This document shows, piece after piece, positions 25,971-36,164 of a stretch of 64,000 bases of DNA. Origin of the DNA: an uncultured Eubacterium sp. Its GTDB lineage: Bacteria; Bacillota; Clostridia; Lachnospirales; Lachnospiraceae. Position numbers and translations under genes: made by a program. The notes beneath the pieces are model-generated. The model worked only from the letters and a program-made list of their open reading frames with translations, was not told the origin of the DNA and made no database searches. The stretch is from NCBI GenBank assembly GCA_947642745.1, contig CANRTU010000017.1, positions 1 to 64,000 of the forward strand. The letters are read 5' to 3'. How positions within the stretch are numbered: position 1 is the stretch's first letter; each line of letters opens with the position of its first letter.

Positions 25971-28466
25971 ATGAGTGATTTCTTAAAAATACTGTTTTCT
26001 CTTTCCCTGTCCGGCACCTTGCTGATACTGATTCTGCTCCTGCTAAAGCGGCTGTACAAAAACAGATTCAGCAAATGCTGGCAGTATTATATCTGGCTGG
26101 CCGCCGCACTCCGGCTGCTGCTGCCGTTCGCACCATTTCATACGCCGGTCAGTGATCTGTTTCAGGCAGCGGAAACCGCTGTTACTAACAGTATAGCCCT
26201 GACAGCGCCGGAAGCGGAACGCACAATTTCTAAAACTGAGAGGGTATCACAATACACAGACAGCGGGAGCCCGCTTCAGAAAAACACTAAGACTGCTGAC
26301 TTTCCTGCAGATACAGCAGAAAACAGCCTGCCCGGTACAGCGGATATACAGCCTGCCGGAAACCGCACAAATTTCGCCGGTTTGCAGACTTCTCCATCCG
26401 GATCGCCGCTCCGCAATTCCCGCAGCATTTCCGCCATCACCTTCTTTGCCTGGCTCCTTCCGGCTGTATGGATGTTTCTGCGCAGAATCGCGGCTTACCG
26501 CAGGTTTATGCGCTATATCCGGACAGAAGGCGCTGCGGTAACAGATAACCATATGCTGGAACTGCTTCGGAAATGTAAAGAAAGCTGCGGCATCCGCAGG
26601 CCTGTGGAGCTGTTTTACCATCCACTCCCCGCTTCCCCTGTCATGACCGGCTTTTTTCATCCGTGCGTCGCAATTCCCCATAACCGGATGAATGACGACG
26701 GACTTGGATTTATTTTCATACATGAACTGACACATTACAAACGACGGGACCTGTTTTACAAATGGCTGATCCAGACAGTTGTCTGCGTTCACTGGTTCAA
26801 TCCGTTTGTACGGCTGCTGGAACGGGAAACCGGCAGAGCCTGCGAGCTTTCCTGTGATGAAGCCGTCATCCGCTCCCTGGACAAAGAAGCAAAGACAGCC
26901 TATGGAAACACCCTGCTTTCCTGTTCCAGAACAAATCCCGCCCTTACGGACGCCGCTTCCGCCCTTACCATGACAGAAGGCGCAAAGCAGTTAAAAGAAA
27001 GGTTAGGCGCAATTATGAACGAACAAAAAAGATCCAGAAAAACTACCCTGGCAGCCGCTATGATTGCAGCCGGAATCTGTTCCGGCTCCGCCATGATGGG
27101 CGTATATGCGGCGCCGGTAAATTCCAGCACAAAGGCAGATCAGGTTATGGAGCATACACCGCCTGCCAGTCTTGCGGTTAACAGCCGCCTGCCGGATGAA
27201 ATTCTGACCACATACCGCAGCCTGCTGGCATTCAGAACAGACACTTACCAGAATATGACCGTTGACAGCTTCCGGGAAAACGCCGTTTTCGTACTTGATA
27301 CCCCGCAGGGCATGGAGCTTTTACAGAAAGCCACCCTGGAAGACAGGATCCGTTTCCACCGTTTTACAGATAAAAACGCATTTTTCCTGTGCAATACACT
27401 CCTTCCACTGGCAAGCGGCAAATGGAAGACCACTGTCATAACCAGCGCCGGGGCAGAACGCCCCCTGCGCAACGGACAGATTGCGGAGCTGGAATTCAAC
27501 GCTTCCCTGAAAATTTTAAATCCGGACATTCTCATATCTGAATATGAGCAGGTATACGCCGGACTATACCAGACCGCCCTGGACTTTCTGTCCGCAATGC
27601 CGGAAGAATCCCTTGCGGATTCCACAGTATCATCCACAAAAAAACTGGAAAAAGAAGCCGCAAAAGCATTGAAAAAATATGCGGAAACAGTCAGCCGCAC
27701 CGGAAACATTACCCTGACCATTGACCGGTGTCTGTACGGTCCGCAGGACCCGGCGGCTTATCGCACTAAAACCGCCACAGATACCGGTTCCTCCAGATCC
27801 GCAGGCAGCCTCCCGGCTGATACATTTGCGGCAGAAAACAGGACCACGCTGTCTCCCGCAGAAACAACACCGGCGGGAAACACGGTGTTTGCCGCAGCCA
27901 CATCAGAGAACATTCCTGCATATGTAAAAAAAATACTGTCTTTAAAAACCGGGGATTATCAAAGCGAAAAGCTGAAAGATTTTTTTGAGTATGTTACACT
28001 GCGGTATGAGGCTGACCGTTCTTTATGGAAAGCAAAAAACCGCCTGGCACGGGAAGGCTGCGGCCAGCTGAAAAGCCGGCTTTCCAACGAAGATTACCAT
28101 TTTCTGACCGTAACACTGCCCTGTACGGAAAGTGAATCCACAAACCCATATGACCGTGTCGGAAACATTCCTCCGGATTTTGGCGGCCGTTATGAACTGC
28201 CTTACCCGGAACATGGAACACGAATATCTTTTGAATGGGCTGTCCGTTATCACCCTTCTGACCGGGATCTGACGATCGGCCAGAGGGATCAGATCATTAT
28301 AAATATTATGCATGGCATGGATCAGTTTGTGGCGGACACGCCGGAAAATGCTGATATGGGAAGCCCCGGCTATCTGAAAAAAATGCGCAGCCGCCTGAAC
28401 CAGTTAATACTTGAAAACAGCGGACGTGGTCTGGACATGACCGTCATTCAGTGTGTCAGCGGTTAA
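25971..28466 (+). CDS. M56-family (BlaR1-like) membrane metallopeptidase with extra C-terminal modules
   Basis: Zinc metallopeptidase of the BlaR1/MecR1 family, 831 residues. Membrane segments lie at about 5-26 and 155-172. The active site HELTH (251-255) and the downstream ACELSCDEAVI (290-300) match the family, and a further hydrophobic segment sits near 359-380. Beyond about 390 the usual penicillin-binding sensor is absent. Instead there are two related modules (about 410-500 and 645-730; compare YRSLLAFRTDTYQNMTVDSF with VKKILSLKTGDYQSEKLKDF) joined by Ser/Thr/Ala-rich linkers, presumably outside the cell. No BlaI repressor gene is adjacent. The ATG has GAAAGGA upstream. Confidence 0.85.
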   Translation: MSDFLKILFSLSLSGTLLILILLLLKRLYKNRFSKCWQYYIWLAAALRLLLPFAPFHTPVSDLFQAAETAVTNSIALTAPEAERTISKTERVSQYTDSGSPLQKNTKTADFPADTAENSLPGTADIQPAGNRTNFAGLQTSPSGSPLRNSRSISAITFFAWLLPAVWMFLRRIAAYRRFMRYIRTEGAAVTDNHMLELLRKCKESCGIRRPVELFYHPLPASPVMTGFFHPCVAIPHNRMNDDGLGFIFIHELTHYKRRDLFYKWLIQTVVCVHWFNPFVRLLERETGRACELSCDEAVIRSLDKEAKTAYGNTLLSCSRTNPALTDAASALTMTEGAKQLKERLGAIMNEQKRSRKTTLAAAMIAAGICSGSAMMGVYAAPVNSSTKADQVMEHTPPASLAVNSRLPDEILTTYRSLLAFRTDTYQNMTVDSFRENAVFVLDTPQGMELLQKATLEDRIRFHRFTDKNAFFLCNTLLPLASGKWKTTVITSAGAERPLRNGQIAELEFNASLKILNPDILISEYEQVYAGLYQTALDFLSAMPEESLADSTVSSTKKLEKEAAKALKKYAETVSRTGNITLTIDRCLYGPQDPAAYRTKTATDTGSSRSAGSLPADTFAAENRTTLSPAETTPAGNTVFAAATSENIPAYVKKILSLKTGDYQSEKLKDFFEYVTLRYEADRSLWKAKNRLAREGCGQLKSRLSNEDYHFLTVTLPCTESESTNPYDRVGNIPPDFGGRYELPYPEHGTRISFEWAVRYHPSDRDLTIGQRDQIIINIMHGMDQFVADTPENADMGSPGYLKKMRSRLNQLILENSGRGLDMTVIQCVSG

Positions 28467-28683
28467 ACCCCGTCCCGGCCGGCATCTTTATCAGAAAGGA
28501 TCCGGCATTCCCCTCCCGGCCCCTGGTCATGCGGGAGCCGGAAACGGTGGATGTTTTCCTCCATTTTGTATGATACAGCCTGCCCCAACCGCTGTCTGCC
28601 ATTTCAAAAGGATAGAACCCGGCGGTACATACGGAAACGCCCCGTTTTACCGGCGGTATATGCCCTTCAAATCTGATCCTTTT

Positions 28684-29019
28684 CTAATTTCCTCTTTTTA
28701 CTTCTTCCAGCCAGTCCGTATACTTATCCGTCCGGTCTGACTCTATGGCTTTTTGCGCATATTCATAAGCAAGCTTATCAGAATGCGGAGGCGTCAGCAG
28801 ATGAAACAGATAATATGAAATAAGGTAACATATATAAGCAGATTCCCTGGCCATTCCCTGACTTTTAAGATAAAAATATTCATTCTGAAGATGAAAAAAC
28901 ACATTGCATGTTTCAATCTCAGATAAAGACGCATATAGATTTCCTAATATTTCTTCTGTTAAAAGAAATACCTTATCAGCAGGAATTTCCCTGCTATAAT
29001 AAGTAAAAAACTCTTCCAT
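28684..29019 (-). CDS. Small helical protein of unknown function
   Basis: 111 residues, mostly helical, no signal peptide. The end AYEYAQKAIESDRTDKYTDWLEEVKRGN has a TPR-like look and resembles the C-terminal tail of the 128-residue protein at 36337. AAAGGTGG lies 10 bases ahead of the ATG. It follows the Lhr-type helicase gene (49 bp gap) on the same strand, so it could be co-transcribed. No function is proposed. Confidence 0.5.
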   Translation of the reverse strand: MEEFFTYYSREIPADKVFLLTEEILGNLYASLSEIETCNVFFHLQNEYFYLKSQGMARESAYICYLISYYLFHLLTPPHSDKLAYEYAQKAIESDRTDKYTDWLEEVKRGN

Positions 29020-29067
29020 AAATACAATTCCACCTTTTCATTTTAATTGGTTCATCAAGGTCGCAGA

Positions 29068-32000
29068 TTACCGGTATAATACATAATCCTGCATTTCCCT
29101 GCGAAATCCGGCTGCTGAAAGCAGACTTCCCACACCGTCCGGATAGTCTTTGACCACAATCCGCCGCAGCGCAGGGTACAGCCTGCCATCTGCGTATGCC
29201 TGCGCAAATGCTTTCAGACCCTGTTCTGCCGGGCCGTCTTCAAATACCCGCAGCGTCTTTCCCTGCCGCTCCATCACAAGAACCGGCACGCCACCGTAAC
29301 AGGCCACGCAGCTTCCCGGCACATTCAGAAAGCTTCTTCCCTGCATATGGGGCAGCACTTTTCCCCAGCACTGGGCCGGATCAGCCCCGCTGACCCACAC
29401 CAGTTCCTTATCCGGATATTGCAGCAGGCGCACGACGGAAGTGAAATCTTTTCCACGGATAAACTGGGCGCCGGACATTCCTTCCACAAAATATCCCCTT
29501 CTGGCCTGCCCGGTATATTCCCATACCCGCAGCACAGAAAGCGCTTCCTGCCAGGAAATCCCGCAATACGCCGCCGTTTCCCTGGAAAGTATCAGACAGC
29601 GGTCAAAACAGCGTTCCAGCAGAATTTCCACCGGCTGCTTTACAACCGGCCTTACCACGTCCCATCTGCCGGCACGCATGGCTTTGACCCGCATTCCGGC
29701 CCTCTGTCTGGCCGCCGCTTTTTTTGTCTTTTCCCTGGAAAGCCACTGGCGCACCGGCACAAAACTGTCTGCATAAACGAGGCCCTGTTCCATCAGAGAC
29801 ATCAGCGGCTCATACGGAGATTCCCCGGAAAGCAGCCCGTTTAGCGACTGCATAAAGCTGGCGCCCCGCTTTAAAAGCGCCTCATAAATAATCTTTTCCT
29901 TCTGATCCGCTCCCCGGGGGCACTCCGGCGGGCTGGCCTCCCAGTCCGTATCTTCCTGCAGTTCAAAACGTATGCCGCCTTTTTCGTCCATATGCCAGGC
30001 CATCTCCCCTTCCGCCAGAAATGCGTCCAGCATGTTTTCACGGTATTTCTTTACCCTGCCGGGAAGCAGGACGCTTTCCCAGTATGCCGCCGGAAAGGTG
30101 GTTCCTGCGTACTGCGTCATACTGCCGCGCAGGCATTCCTCCGCAGAAGCGTTTGTGTTTATCCTGGATAACAGCAGCGCCGCATACGCCCGGGGCGGCG
30201 CAGTCCGGACTTCTTCCCTGCGGTGTACGATCGTCCGCATCCTGGCACGGCGGTACAGCGTACCATGATAATACAGGCTGTCCTGTTTTACCGCCTCATC
30301 TTTTTCGCAAAGCGTTTCCAGCAGCATCTGCGCCCGGTTTTGTGGCCAGCCATAACGCTCCGCCGTACGGGCCGCATCTGCGGCTCCCCGGTAGCGGAGC
30401 ATACGGCGTATTATATGCAGCTGCGCCGTTTCCCTGTCTGTTTCCCGACACTGGACACTGTCTGTGGCTGTCAGGGCTGTTTCATATTCCTGCTGCTGCT
30501 CGGCCGCAATCCATAGTCCCTGTTCCTCCAGATAGAGTACCCGTCCGTCATCCGCCAGCTGCCTCAGCCAGTTTACCGGAATATCCAGCTCGCCGGCTGC
30601 CAGATCCCCTTCCGTCATCAGCAGGGTATGGAGCTGGCTGGCATTTTCCGGCATACTGCGCCGCTGCTGCACCTGGTCCAGTTCTGGTTCTCCGGGCCGC
30701 AGCAGTCCCTCTTCCTGACGCAGCGCTTCCTCCACTGCCACGTGTACGTTTCTGGACATGGGCGTATAATCATACATCTCTGCGGCTTCCTGGCCCCATT
30801 GCAGAGGCAGCGACATGGGCGACGGAATATCTGTATAAATTTCCCGCACCGCCACCCTGCCGGAACGGATATCATAAAGCAGCTGCCGCATACCTTCTGC
30901 GTCCCACAGCTCCCGCATACATTCCCGTCTGGTCTCCCGGATCAGCGGGTGCTCTTTGTGGCGTACCACATGCTCCAGTATCCGGGCGCTTTTTAACCGC
31001 TGCATCCATAACGGCAGACGACCGTTTTTCTTCGCTCCCATCATCAGCGCCCGCCCGCTGTTGTAACGGAAAGCAATATGAAACAATGGCGCTTCCGGCA
31101 GCAGGGCTTCCAGTCGCCCGATACACCGGTCCGCATCTATCATCTGCAGCACGCCTTCCGGCAGCCCCTGGGAGCCGTAAGTATACAGCAAAAACCCGTC
31201 TTCCTCTTCCACATGGCCCGTCTCCATACCCGTATACACCTTTGCCGCATCTGCCGCCAGCATCGCCAGCGGCGCATTGACCCTGCGGCCAAATACAGAA
31301 TGCACCATCAGCTGGCTGTTTCCGGAAGCATCCCTGAAATGTTCCACAATCAGTGTCCTGTCATCCGGCAGGCCGCCGGCTGCCCTGATCTGGCGCTCCA
31401 GATATCCGGCGGAGAGCTGTGTGGCTGCTTCGTCCATGCCAAGGGAAGCCAGCGTCTCCTTAAGCGTTCCCGCCTCCGAAGCCTGCTGCATCATCCGGTA
31501 CATCCGGCCAAACGCTTCTCCGGTCCGTTTGTCCCGTCCCCGGATTTCCCCTTTCCAGAAAGGAAGTCTGGCCCCTTCTGTCCGTGTCTGGGCAACCACC
31601 ACTGTGTCCCTTGTGATCTGCTGTATTTTCCAGGCAAAAGCGCCTAAAATAAACCGGTCTCCTTTCTGGGACTCATAGACAAATTCTTCGTCGATCTCTC
31701 CCAGTTTTACCCCCTGTTCCGTCTTTACCGCATACAGTCCCTTGTCCGGAATCGTACCGCCTGCGGATACTGCCAGCATCCGGCTGTAACCGTCCCCTTC
31801 CACACGTTCATGAATCCGGTCATACAGCACTCTGGGACGGGCCGGAATATCCTGCGCATGTTCATAATCCCCGGCCAGCATCCCCAGTACAGCCCTGACA
31901 TCTTCCCTGGTCACATTCCTAAACGGCCAGGCCCTGGGAAACAGTTCCATGACCTCATCCAGTTCATAACTGCGGTAAGCCGCCATGGACACCAGATGCT

Positions 32001-33207
32001 GGGCCAGCACATCCAGACACACGGACGGCGGATGCACGTGCTCCACCCCGCCCTGCCTGGCCAGTTCCGCAGTCATGGCGCTGGCAACACACTCCGGCGC
32101 AGTTCTTGGAAACAGATACATGACGCTGACCCGTCCGGGATTATGTCCTGCCCGGCCCAGCCGCTGCATCGTCCCGGACACTGTACGGGGACAGCCCACC
32201 TGCAGCACCTGGTCAATCTCCCCCACGTCAATGCCAAGCTCCATGGAAGACGTGGCGCACAAAAGCCGCAGGCGTCCTTCCCGCAGGGCCAGTTCCGTCT
32301 CCAGCCGCTGCTCTTTGGACAGGCTGCCGTGATGTACCCTGGCAAATTCCTCTCCGCCCAGGAGATTTACATAATATGCCAGCTTCTCCGCATACCGCCT
32401 CCCTTCCACAAAAGCGATCACACTGCGGCTGCCCTGACAGTGGGAAAATACCAGCTTTCCAAGTTCTTCCCAGACCGGATCTTTGTGCCTGCCCTTTCCG
32501 GCGTCCGCAAAAGGGCTTAAAATTTCCAGCCGGACTTTTTTATGCATGGCAGGCGCCGCAATCTGTACCTGTTCCGGCGCCAGATACTGCGCCGCCATCC
32601 CCAGCGGTTCAATTGTGGCGGAAAGGCCGATACGCTGCAGCGGCCTGTGGCACAACTGGTCCAGCCGTGCCAGGGAAAGCATCAGATGGGCTCCCCGCTT
32701 GGTATCAATCAGGGCATGAAGTTCGTCGATAATAACCGCCTGCGCTGTGGCCAGTACATTCTGTCCCGTCTTTGCCGTAAGCATCAGATACAGGGATTCC
32801 GGCGTGATAATCAGTATATGGGGCGGTTTGCGCACCATCTTCTGCCGCTCACTCTGCGGCGTGTCTCCGGTACGTATCCCCAGGGTTATGGCGTCTTCTG
32901 CACCGATACCCGTAAGGGGGCGTCTTAGATTTTCACGGATATCCGCCGCCAGTGATTTTAACGGCGACACATATACCAGATGCAGTTTATGCTCCAGCGT
33001 GCCTGCCTGCGCCTGCCGGTTCAGCCGGTCCAGAAATACCAGAAATGCGGACAGCGTCTTGCCGGTTCCTGTGGGCGCAGACACAAGCACATGCTTCCCG
33101 CTGGCGATTGCCGGCCAGGCTTCCCGCTGTACCGGCGTCGGTTCCCCCAGCCGCTGCTGAAACCAGCCGGCGGTCTTCTGGTCAAAAAGTTCCCATATAT
33201 CTGTCAT
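29068..33207 (-). CDS. lhr: Lhr-type large DEAD/DEAH-box helicase
   Basis: ATP-dependent superfamily 2 helicase, 1379 residues, close to the roughly 1500 of the Lhr family. The first RecA domain has the Q-type motif TPVQREAWPAI, Walker A SAPTGTGKT (43-51) and IIDELHAL. The second has FVEGRRYAEKLAYYVNLL, ATSSMELGIDVGEID and the arginine-finger motif QRLGRAGHNPG. A long winged-helix and Lhr C-terminal region follows. Family members translocate 3'-5' on single-stranded DNA and act in DNA repair. In this window it is near another repair-family protein (SPL-like, 34148) but separated by an SDR gene. Confidence 0.93.
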   Translation of the reverse strand: MTDIWELFDQKTAGWFQQRLGEPTPVQREAWPAIASGKHVLVSAPTGTGKTLSAFLVFLDRLNRQAQAGTLEHKLHLVYVSPLKSLAADIRENLRRPLTGIGAEDAITLGIRTGDTPQSERQKMVRKPPHILIITPESLYLMLTAKTGQNVLATAQAVIIDELHALIDTKRGAHLMLSLARLDQLCHRPLQRIGLSATIEPLGMAAQYLAPEQVQIAAPAMHKKVRLEILSPFADAGKGRHKDPVWEELGKLVFSHCQGSRSVIAFVEGRRYAEKLAYYVNLLGGEEFARVHHGSLSKEQRLETELALREGRLRLLCATSSMELGIDVGEIDQVLQVGCPRTVSGTMQRLGRAGHNPGRVSVMYLFPRTAPECVASAMTAELARQGGVEHVHPPSVCLDVLAQHLVSMAAYRSYELDEVMELFPRAWPFRNVTREDVRAVLGMLAGDYEHAQDIPARPRVLYDRIHERVEGDGYSRMLAVSAGGTIPDKGLYAVKTEQGVKLGEIDEEFVYESQKGDRFILGAFAWKIQQITRDTVVVAQTRTEGARLPFWKGEIRGRDKRTGEAFGRMYRMMQQASEAGTLKETLASLGMDEAATQLSAGYLERQIRAAGGLPDDRTLIVEHFRDASGNSQLMVHSVFGRRVNAPLAMLAADAAKVYTGMETGHVEEEDGFLLYTYGSQGLPEGVLQMIDADRCIGRLEALLPEAPLFHIAFRYNSGRALMMGAKKNGRLPLWMQRLKSARILEHVVRHKEHPLIRETRRECMRELWDAEGMRQLLYDIRSGRVAVREIYTDIPSPMSLPLQWGQEAAEMYDYTPMSRNVHVAVEEALRQEEGLLRPGEPELDQVQQRRSMPENASQLHTLLMTEGDLAAGELDIPVNWLRQLADDGRVLYLEEQGLWIAAEQQQEYETALTATDSVQCRETDRETAQLHIIRRMLRYRGAADAARTAERYGWPQNRAQMLLETLCEKDEAVKQDSLYYHGTLYRRARMRTIVHRREEVRTAPPRAYAALLLSRINTNASAEECLRGSMTQYAGTTFPAAYWESVLLPGRVKKYRENMLDAFLAEGEMAWHMDEKGGIRFELQEDTDWEASPPECPRGADQKEKIIYEALLKRGASFMQSLNGLLSGESPYEPLMSLMEQGLVYADSFVPVRQWLSREKTKKAAARQRAGMRVKAMRAGRWDVVRPVVKQPVEILLERCFDRCLILSRETAAYCGISWQEALSVLRVWEYTGQARRGYFVEGMSGAQFIRGKDFTSVVRLLQYPDKELVWVSGADPAQCWGKVLPHMQGRSFLNVPGSCVACYGGVPVLVMERQGKTLRVFEDGPAEQGLKAFAQAYADGRLYPALRRIVVKDYPDGVGSLLSAAGFRREMQDYVLYR

Positions 33208-33362
33208 AACCCTTTCCTTTCTGCCCCGCTTTGCATCAGCCCCACGCTCCGCTTTGCTGCCGGAGTCTGTCTGCCGGACGCATGTGTCCGGACATGTATA
33301 TTCCCCCGGAAACAGCCGGTGGAAGGCAGCCTGGAATATATACAGCCAGCTGTCCGCAGCCG

Positions 33363-34103
33363 TTAAATACCTTTATGTTTTTTTCTCCTGATCCGGTGAA
33401 TCTGCGGCCGTAGCGTAATATCAGTAACAACGACCCCTTCCCGCTGGTCCAGAATAAATTCCACGGCGCCGGCCACATCTTCCGGCAGCAGATAGGAGGC
33501 TTCTTCCTCTCCTTCCCTGAAATCTGCATTGCGGTAGAGATTTGTCTTTGTCATATCCGGATAAACAGCCGTTACCCGCACGCCGTACTTACGTGCCTCA
33601 TCAAACAGACTCTGGGAAAATGCCCCCAGCCCGGCTTTGGATGCGCCGTAAGCGCAGCCGTGGGGACTGGACTGTTTTGCCGTGACGGATACAATATGAA
33701 TCACCGCCCCTTTATTTTTCTTCAGCTGTCTGAGCAGCTGTCTGGTAAGAATCAGTGGCACTTCCAGATTCGTACGTATCATTTCCTGTATTTTCCGGGA
33801 ATTTAATTCCTCATGCAGCCCGTAATAACCGGCGCCCGCATTGTTGACCAGAAGCCCCACGCTGCCTGACGCCGCAATTTCCTGAATACAGGCGTCACGC
33901 TTTTGTGCGTCCAGCAGATCACAGACTATGGGATGATATCCCGGCTGCTGCCAGAGCGGTTCCTCCTTAAAATCTCTTCCAATGCCATATACTTCGTAGC
34001 CAAGACGTCCCAGCGTCCGGCTGATGGCAAGCCCGATACCAGAAGAAGCGCCGGTGACAATGGCGGCTGTATTTTCCTGTAATGTATTTTCTATTTCCCG
34101 CAT
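33363..34103 (-). CDS. SDR-family oxidoreductase
   Basis: Short-chain dehydrogenase of 246 residues from the ATG at 34103 (MREIENTL), which has AAAAGGA upstream; a frame to 34124 lacks a site. Motifs: TGASSGIG, NNAGAGYYG, VTAKQSS near the catalytic Ser, and YGASKAG. The substrate is unknown. Different in sequence from the SDR at 8046. It follows the SPL-like gene by 44 bp on the same strand. Confidence 0.88.
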   Translation of the reverse strand: MREIENTLQENTAAIVTGASSGIGLAISRTLGRLGYEVYGIGRDFKEEPLWQQPGYHPIVCDLLDAQKRDACIQEIAASGSVGLLVNNAGAGYYGLHEELNSRKIQEMIRTNLEVPLILTRQLLRQLKKNKGAVIHIVSVTAKQSSPHGCAYGASKAGLGAFSQSLFDEARKYGVRVTAVYPDMTKTNLYRNADFREGEEEASYLLPEDVAGAVEFILDQREGVVVTDITLRPQIHRIRRKKHKGI

Positions 34104-34147
34104 ACTGGTTCCTTTTCTATTCATGATCAGCGTAATCCGTTACAATA

Positions 34148-35194
34148 TCAGAGTCTGTCAGAACATGCGCTCTGGCTTTCCCACAAAAATATTTTCTCTT
34201 CCGGTAATTTTTCTCCCAGCTTTTCCGCCAGAAACTGTTCCATCCGCTCCATCAGCGCCACTGGGTAATGACAGACTCCCTGCTCATTTTCATAAGGAAA
34301 CCAGGATACAGCCGAGTCCGGCTCCTGTCTGCGCATGGCTTTCAGATAATCCGCAGGAATGCGGAACGACCCAGCGCTGACATCCACCAGCTCCCCTGCG
34401 TCCACCTGCCCGAACACTTCTTCCAGCATATCCCCATAGCAGCGCTGCCACCCCGGAACATATATCATGGGATCAAAGCACAGCCGTACCGGAAATCCCA
34501 GCCGCAGCGCCTCTGCGGCGCAGGCTGTCCGTTCCGCCAGGGAGGGCGTATGATGTTCGCAGGCACGGATGACTTCCTCTGGTGATAATGTAAAGGCATA
34601 AATGACATTTTTTAATGGTTCCCTGTTTTGAAAATAACTCCGGCTGGCGCATTTTGTGCGGATTTCGATTGTCAGATCTTTCTGATACTGACTGGCAAAA
34701 CTGCTCCAGGCGCCGGCATATCCCACAATGGATTCCATCGCCAGCAGATCCGTATCATAAGACACGCAGACATACAGCGGATGGCTGCCCAGATCATCCG
34801 CTGTCTTCGCAAATATATCTTCGATATTGACAAAAACCACAAGATTGGCCGTAGGATACATGCCTTTTAAATAGCAGTACTCACAGTCGTAAATGCAGTT
34901 CATCATACTGGATGCGTAATAAAAATGCTCATTGCCAAAACTCTGGCACACCGGTGCGCCGGGATAGAGCAGCGTCCCTTCTTTCGCTGCCAGCACCAGT
35001 TTTGGGGACTGGCGCTGCAGCCTGCTGTTCTGGCCGCCGCGGCAGAATATGTCTTTATAATGATGAATACCGGTCACCCTGGCAGACGGAAATTTCTCCA
35101 GAATGCCCAGAGTCCGTGGATGCCTCCATATCCGCTCTTCCACATAAATATGTGAAAAGGCCGGATTAAAATAATCTTTTTCTAAATTCCGCAA
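34148..35194 (-). CDS. SPL-like radical SAM protein (spore photoproduct lyase family)
   Basis: Radical SAM enzyme of about 348 residues related to SplB, which repairs the thymine spore photoproduct. The cluster motif is CIYDCEYC (C-x3-C-x2-C), followed by YLKGMYPTANLVVFVNIEDIF, as in SPL proteins. The most likely start is the TTG at 35194, with AGAAGGG about 10 bases upstream, which makes the gene overlap the nucleosidase gene by 29 bp; the frame is open further up to 35278. The conserved C-terminal Cys of true SplB was not confirmed by eye, so photolyase activity is not certain. Confidence 0.82.
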   Translation of the reverse strand: MRNLEKDYFNPAFSHIYVEERIWRHPRTLGILEKFPSARVTGIHHYKDIFCRGGQNSRLQRQSPKLVLAAKEGTLLYPGAPVCQSFGNEHFYYASSMMNCIYDCEYCYLKGMYPTANLVVFVNIEDIFAKTADDLGSHPLYVCVSYDTDLLAMESIVGYAGAWSSFASQYQKDLTIEIRTKCASRSYFQNREPLKNVIYAFTLSPEEVIRACEHHTPSLAERTACAAEALRLGFPVRLCFDPMIYVPGWQRCYGDMLEEVFGQVDAGELVDVSAGSFRIPADYLKAMRRQEPDSAVSWFPYENEQGVCHYPVALMERMEQFLAEKLGEKLPEEKIFLWESQSACSDRL

Positions 35195-36164
35195 AACATC
35201 GTTTCCCTTCTTTTTTGTCCCGGCACGGAAGCAGACGCTCTTCGTACAGACGGCGGATAATTTCCTCATAATCCCCATGGGCCAGCGCCAGATAATGGAT
35301 CTGCCGCCTGATCAGATCTTCCATGGCTTTCGTAGCGTGCATATCCCGGCATACCTGCCGCACCAGCGCCTCTTCCTGCGGTTTTCCATTTCCCTGACAC
35401 TGGTGTGCCTCAGCGGAAATCTGCCAGAGCCTTGAAATAAAATCCACGTATTCTTTCTGATGCGCCATCATCAGTTCCATAATCTGTGAACCTGTTATCT
35501 GCGGACCTTTGTCTGTAACCCCGTGATCGGAAACAATTTTTAAAAAAATCATCTGATGGGGCCCGAAAAAAGACGCTCCGGCCTGCCAGACCGCCGCCGC
35601 TTCCATATCATACAGGCCGGACGCCGTCATTTCTGTCTGTGCGCCGCCTCCCGGTCTTATCTCCCGTGACAGTCCGGCTGCGTCTTTACTTACATCCGGT
35701 ACCGCTTCTTCCGGCAGCTTTTTTGGCTCTTCCCAGTCCGTCCGCCTGTTTCGTTCCGTTATCTGTTTCCCACCGCAGGGCGCTTCTTTACCGCTCCGGG
35801 GCCGCATACAGGTAATCACATGCGCTTCTTTCAGATCATGCCGGTAAAGCATGTCCGGATAAAACGTTTTTCCTGTCGCCTCTTCTGTCAGCTTACAGGC
35901 CACATACAGGCCGGATGCTGACGGCGGTCCCCCGCAGGTTCCGATATTAACCAGAAAATCCACCGCCGCCGGCGGATGCTCCGTACAGACCCCCGCTACT
36001 GAAACGGCAGCGGCAATCTCCCCCACACCGCTGATGGTAAGCAGTATATCCGGATTCTTACTGCCAAACTGACTGAAACGGGCGGTCTGCTTTATTTTTT
36101 TCAGTCCATATGCTTCTATCAGCATACGGGCTTCACAGTACATGGCAGTAAAAATATAAATCAT
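35166..36164 (-). CDS. Nucleoside phosphorylase / MTA-SAH nucleosidase-like protein
   Basis: PNP/UDP-phosphorylase superfamily protein of 332 residues. The N-terminal part (IYIFTAMYCEARMLI...DILLTISGVGEIAAAVSVAGV...VNIGTCGG) and YDMEAAAVWQAG carry the family's nucleoside/purine-binding signatures, with SDHGVTDKG near the active site. A polar insertion (about 120-185) and a charged helical C-terminal extension of about 90 residues are unusual. It overlaps the SPL-like radical SAM gene, which implies linked expression. Confidence 0.78.
   Translation of the reverse strand: MIYIFTAMYCEARMLIEAYGLKKIKQTARFSQFGSKNPDILLTISGVGEIAAAVSVAGVCTEHPPAAVDFLVNIGTCGGPPSASGLYVACKLTEEATGKTFYPDMLYRHDLKEAHVITCMRPRSGKEAPCGGKQITERNRRTDWEEPKKLPEEAVPDVSKDAAGLSREIRPGGGAQTEMTASGLYDMEAAAVWQAGASFFGPHQMIFLKIVSDHGVTDKGPQITGSQIMELMMAHQKEYVDFISRLWQISAEAHQCQGNGKPQEEALVRQVCRDMHATKAMEDLIRRQIHYLALAHGDYEEIIRRLYEERLLPCRDKKEGKRCFAEFRKRLF

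Noticed and set aside
25835..26074. Minus-strand 79-residue frame as a BlaI-like gene
   Set aside because: No winged-helix pattern and it is antisense to the M56 gene start.
30021..31280. 419-residue plus-strand reading frame
   Set aside because: Antisense to the Lhr-type helicase; Pro/Ala/Arg-rich, no ribosome site and no domain, so a shadow of the real gene.
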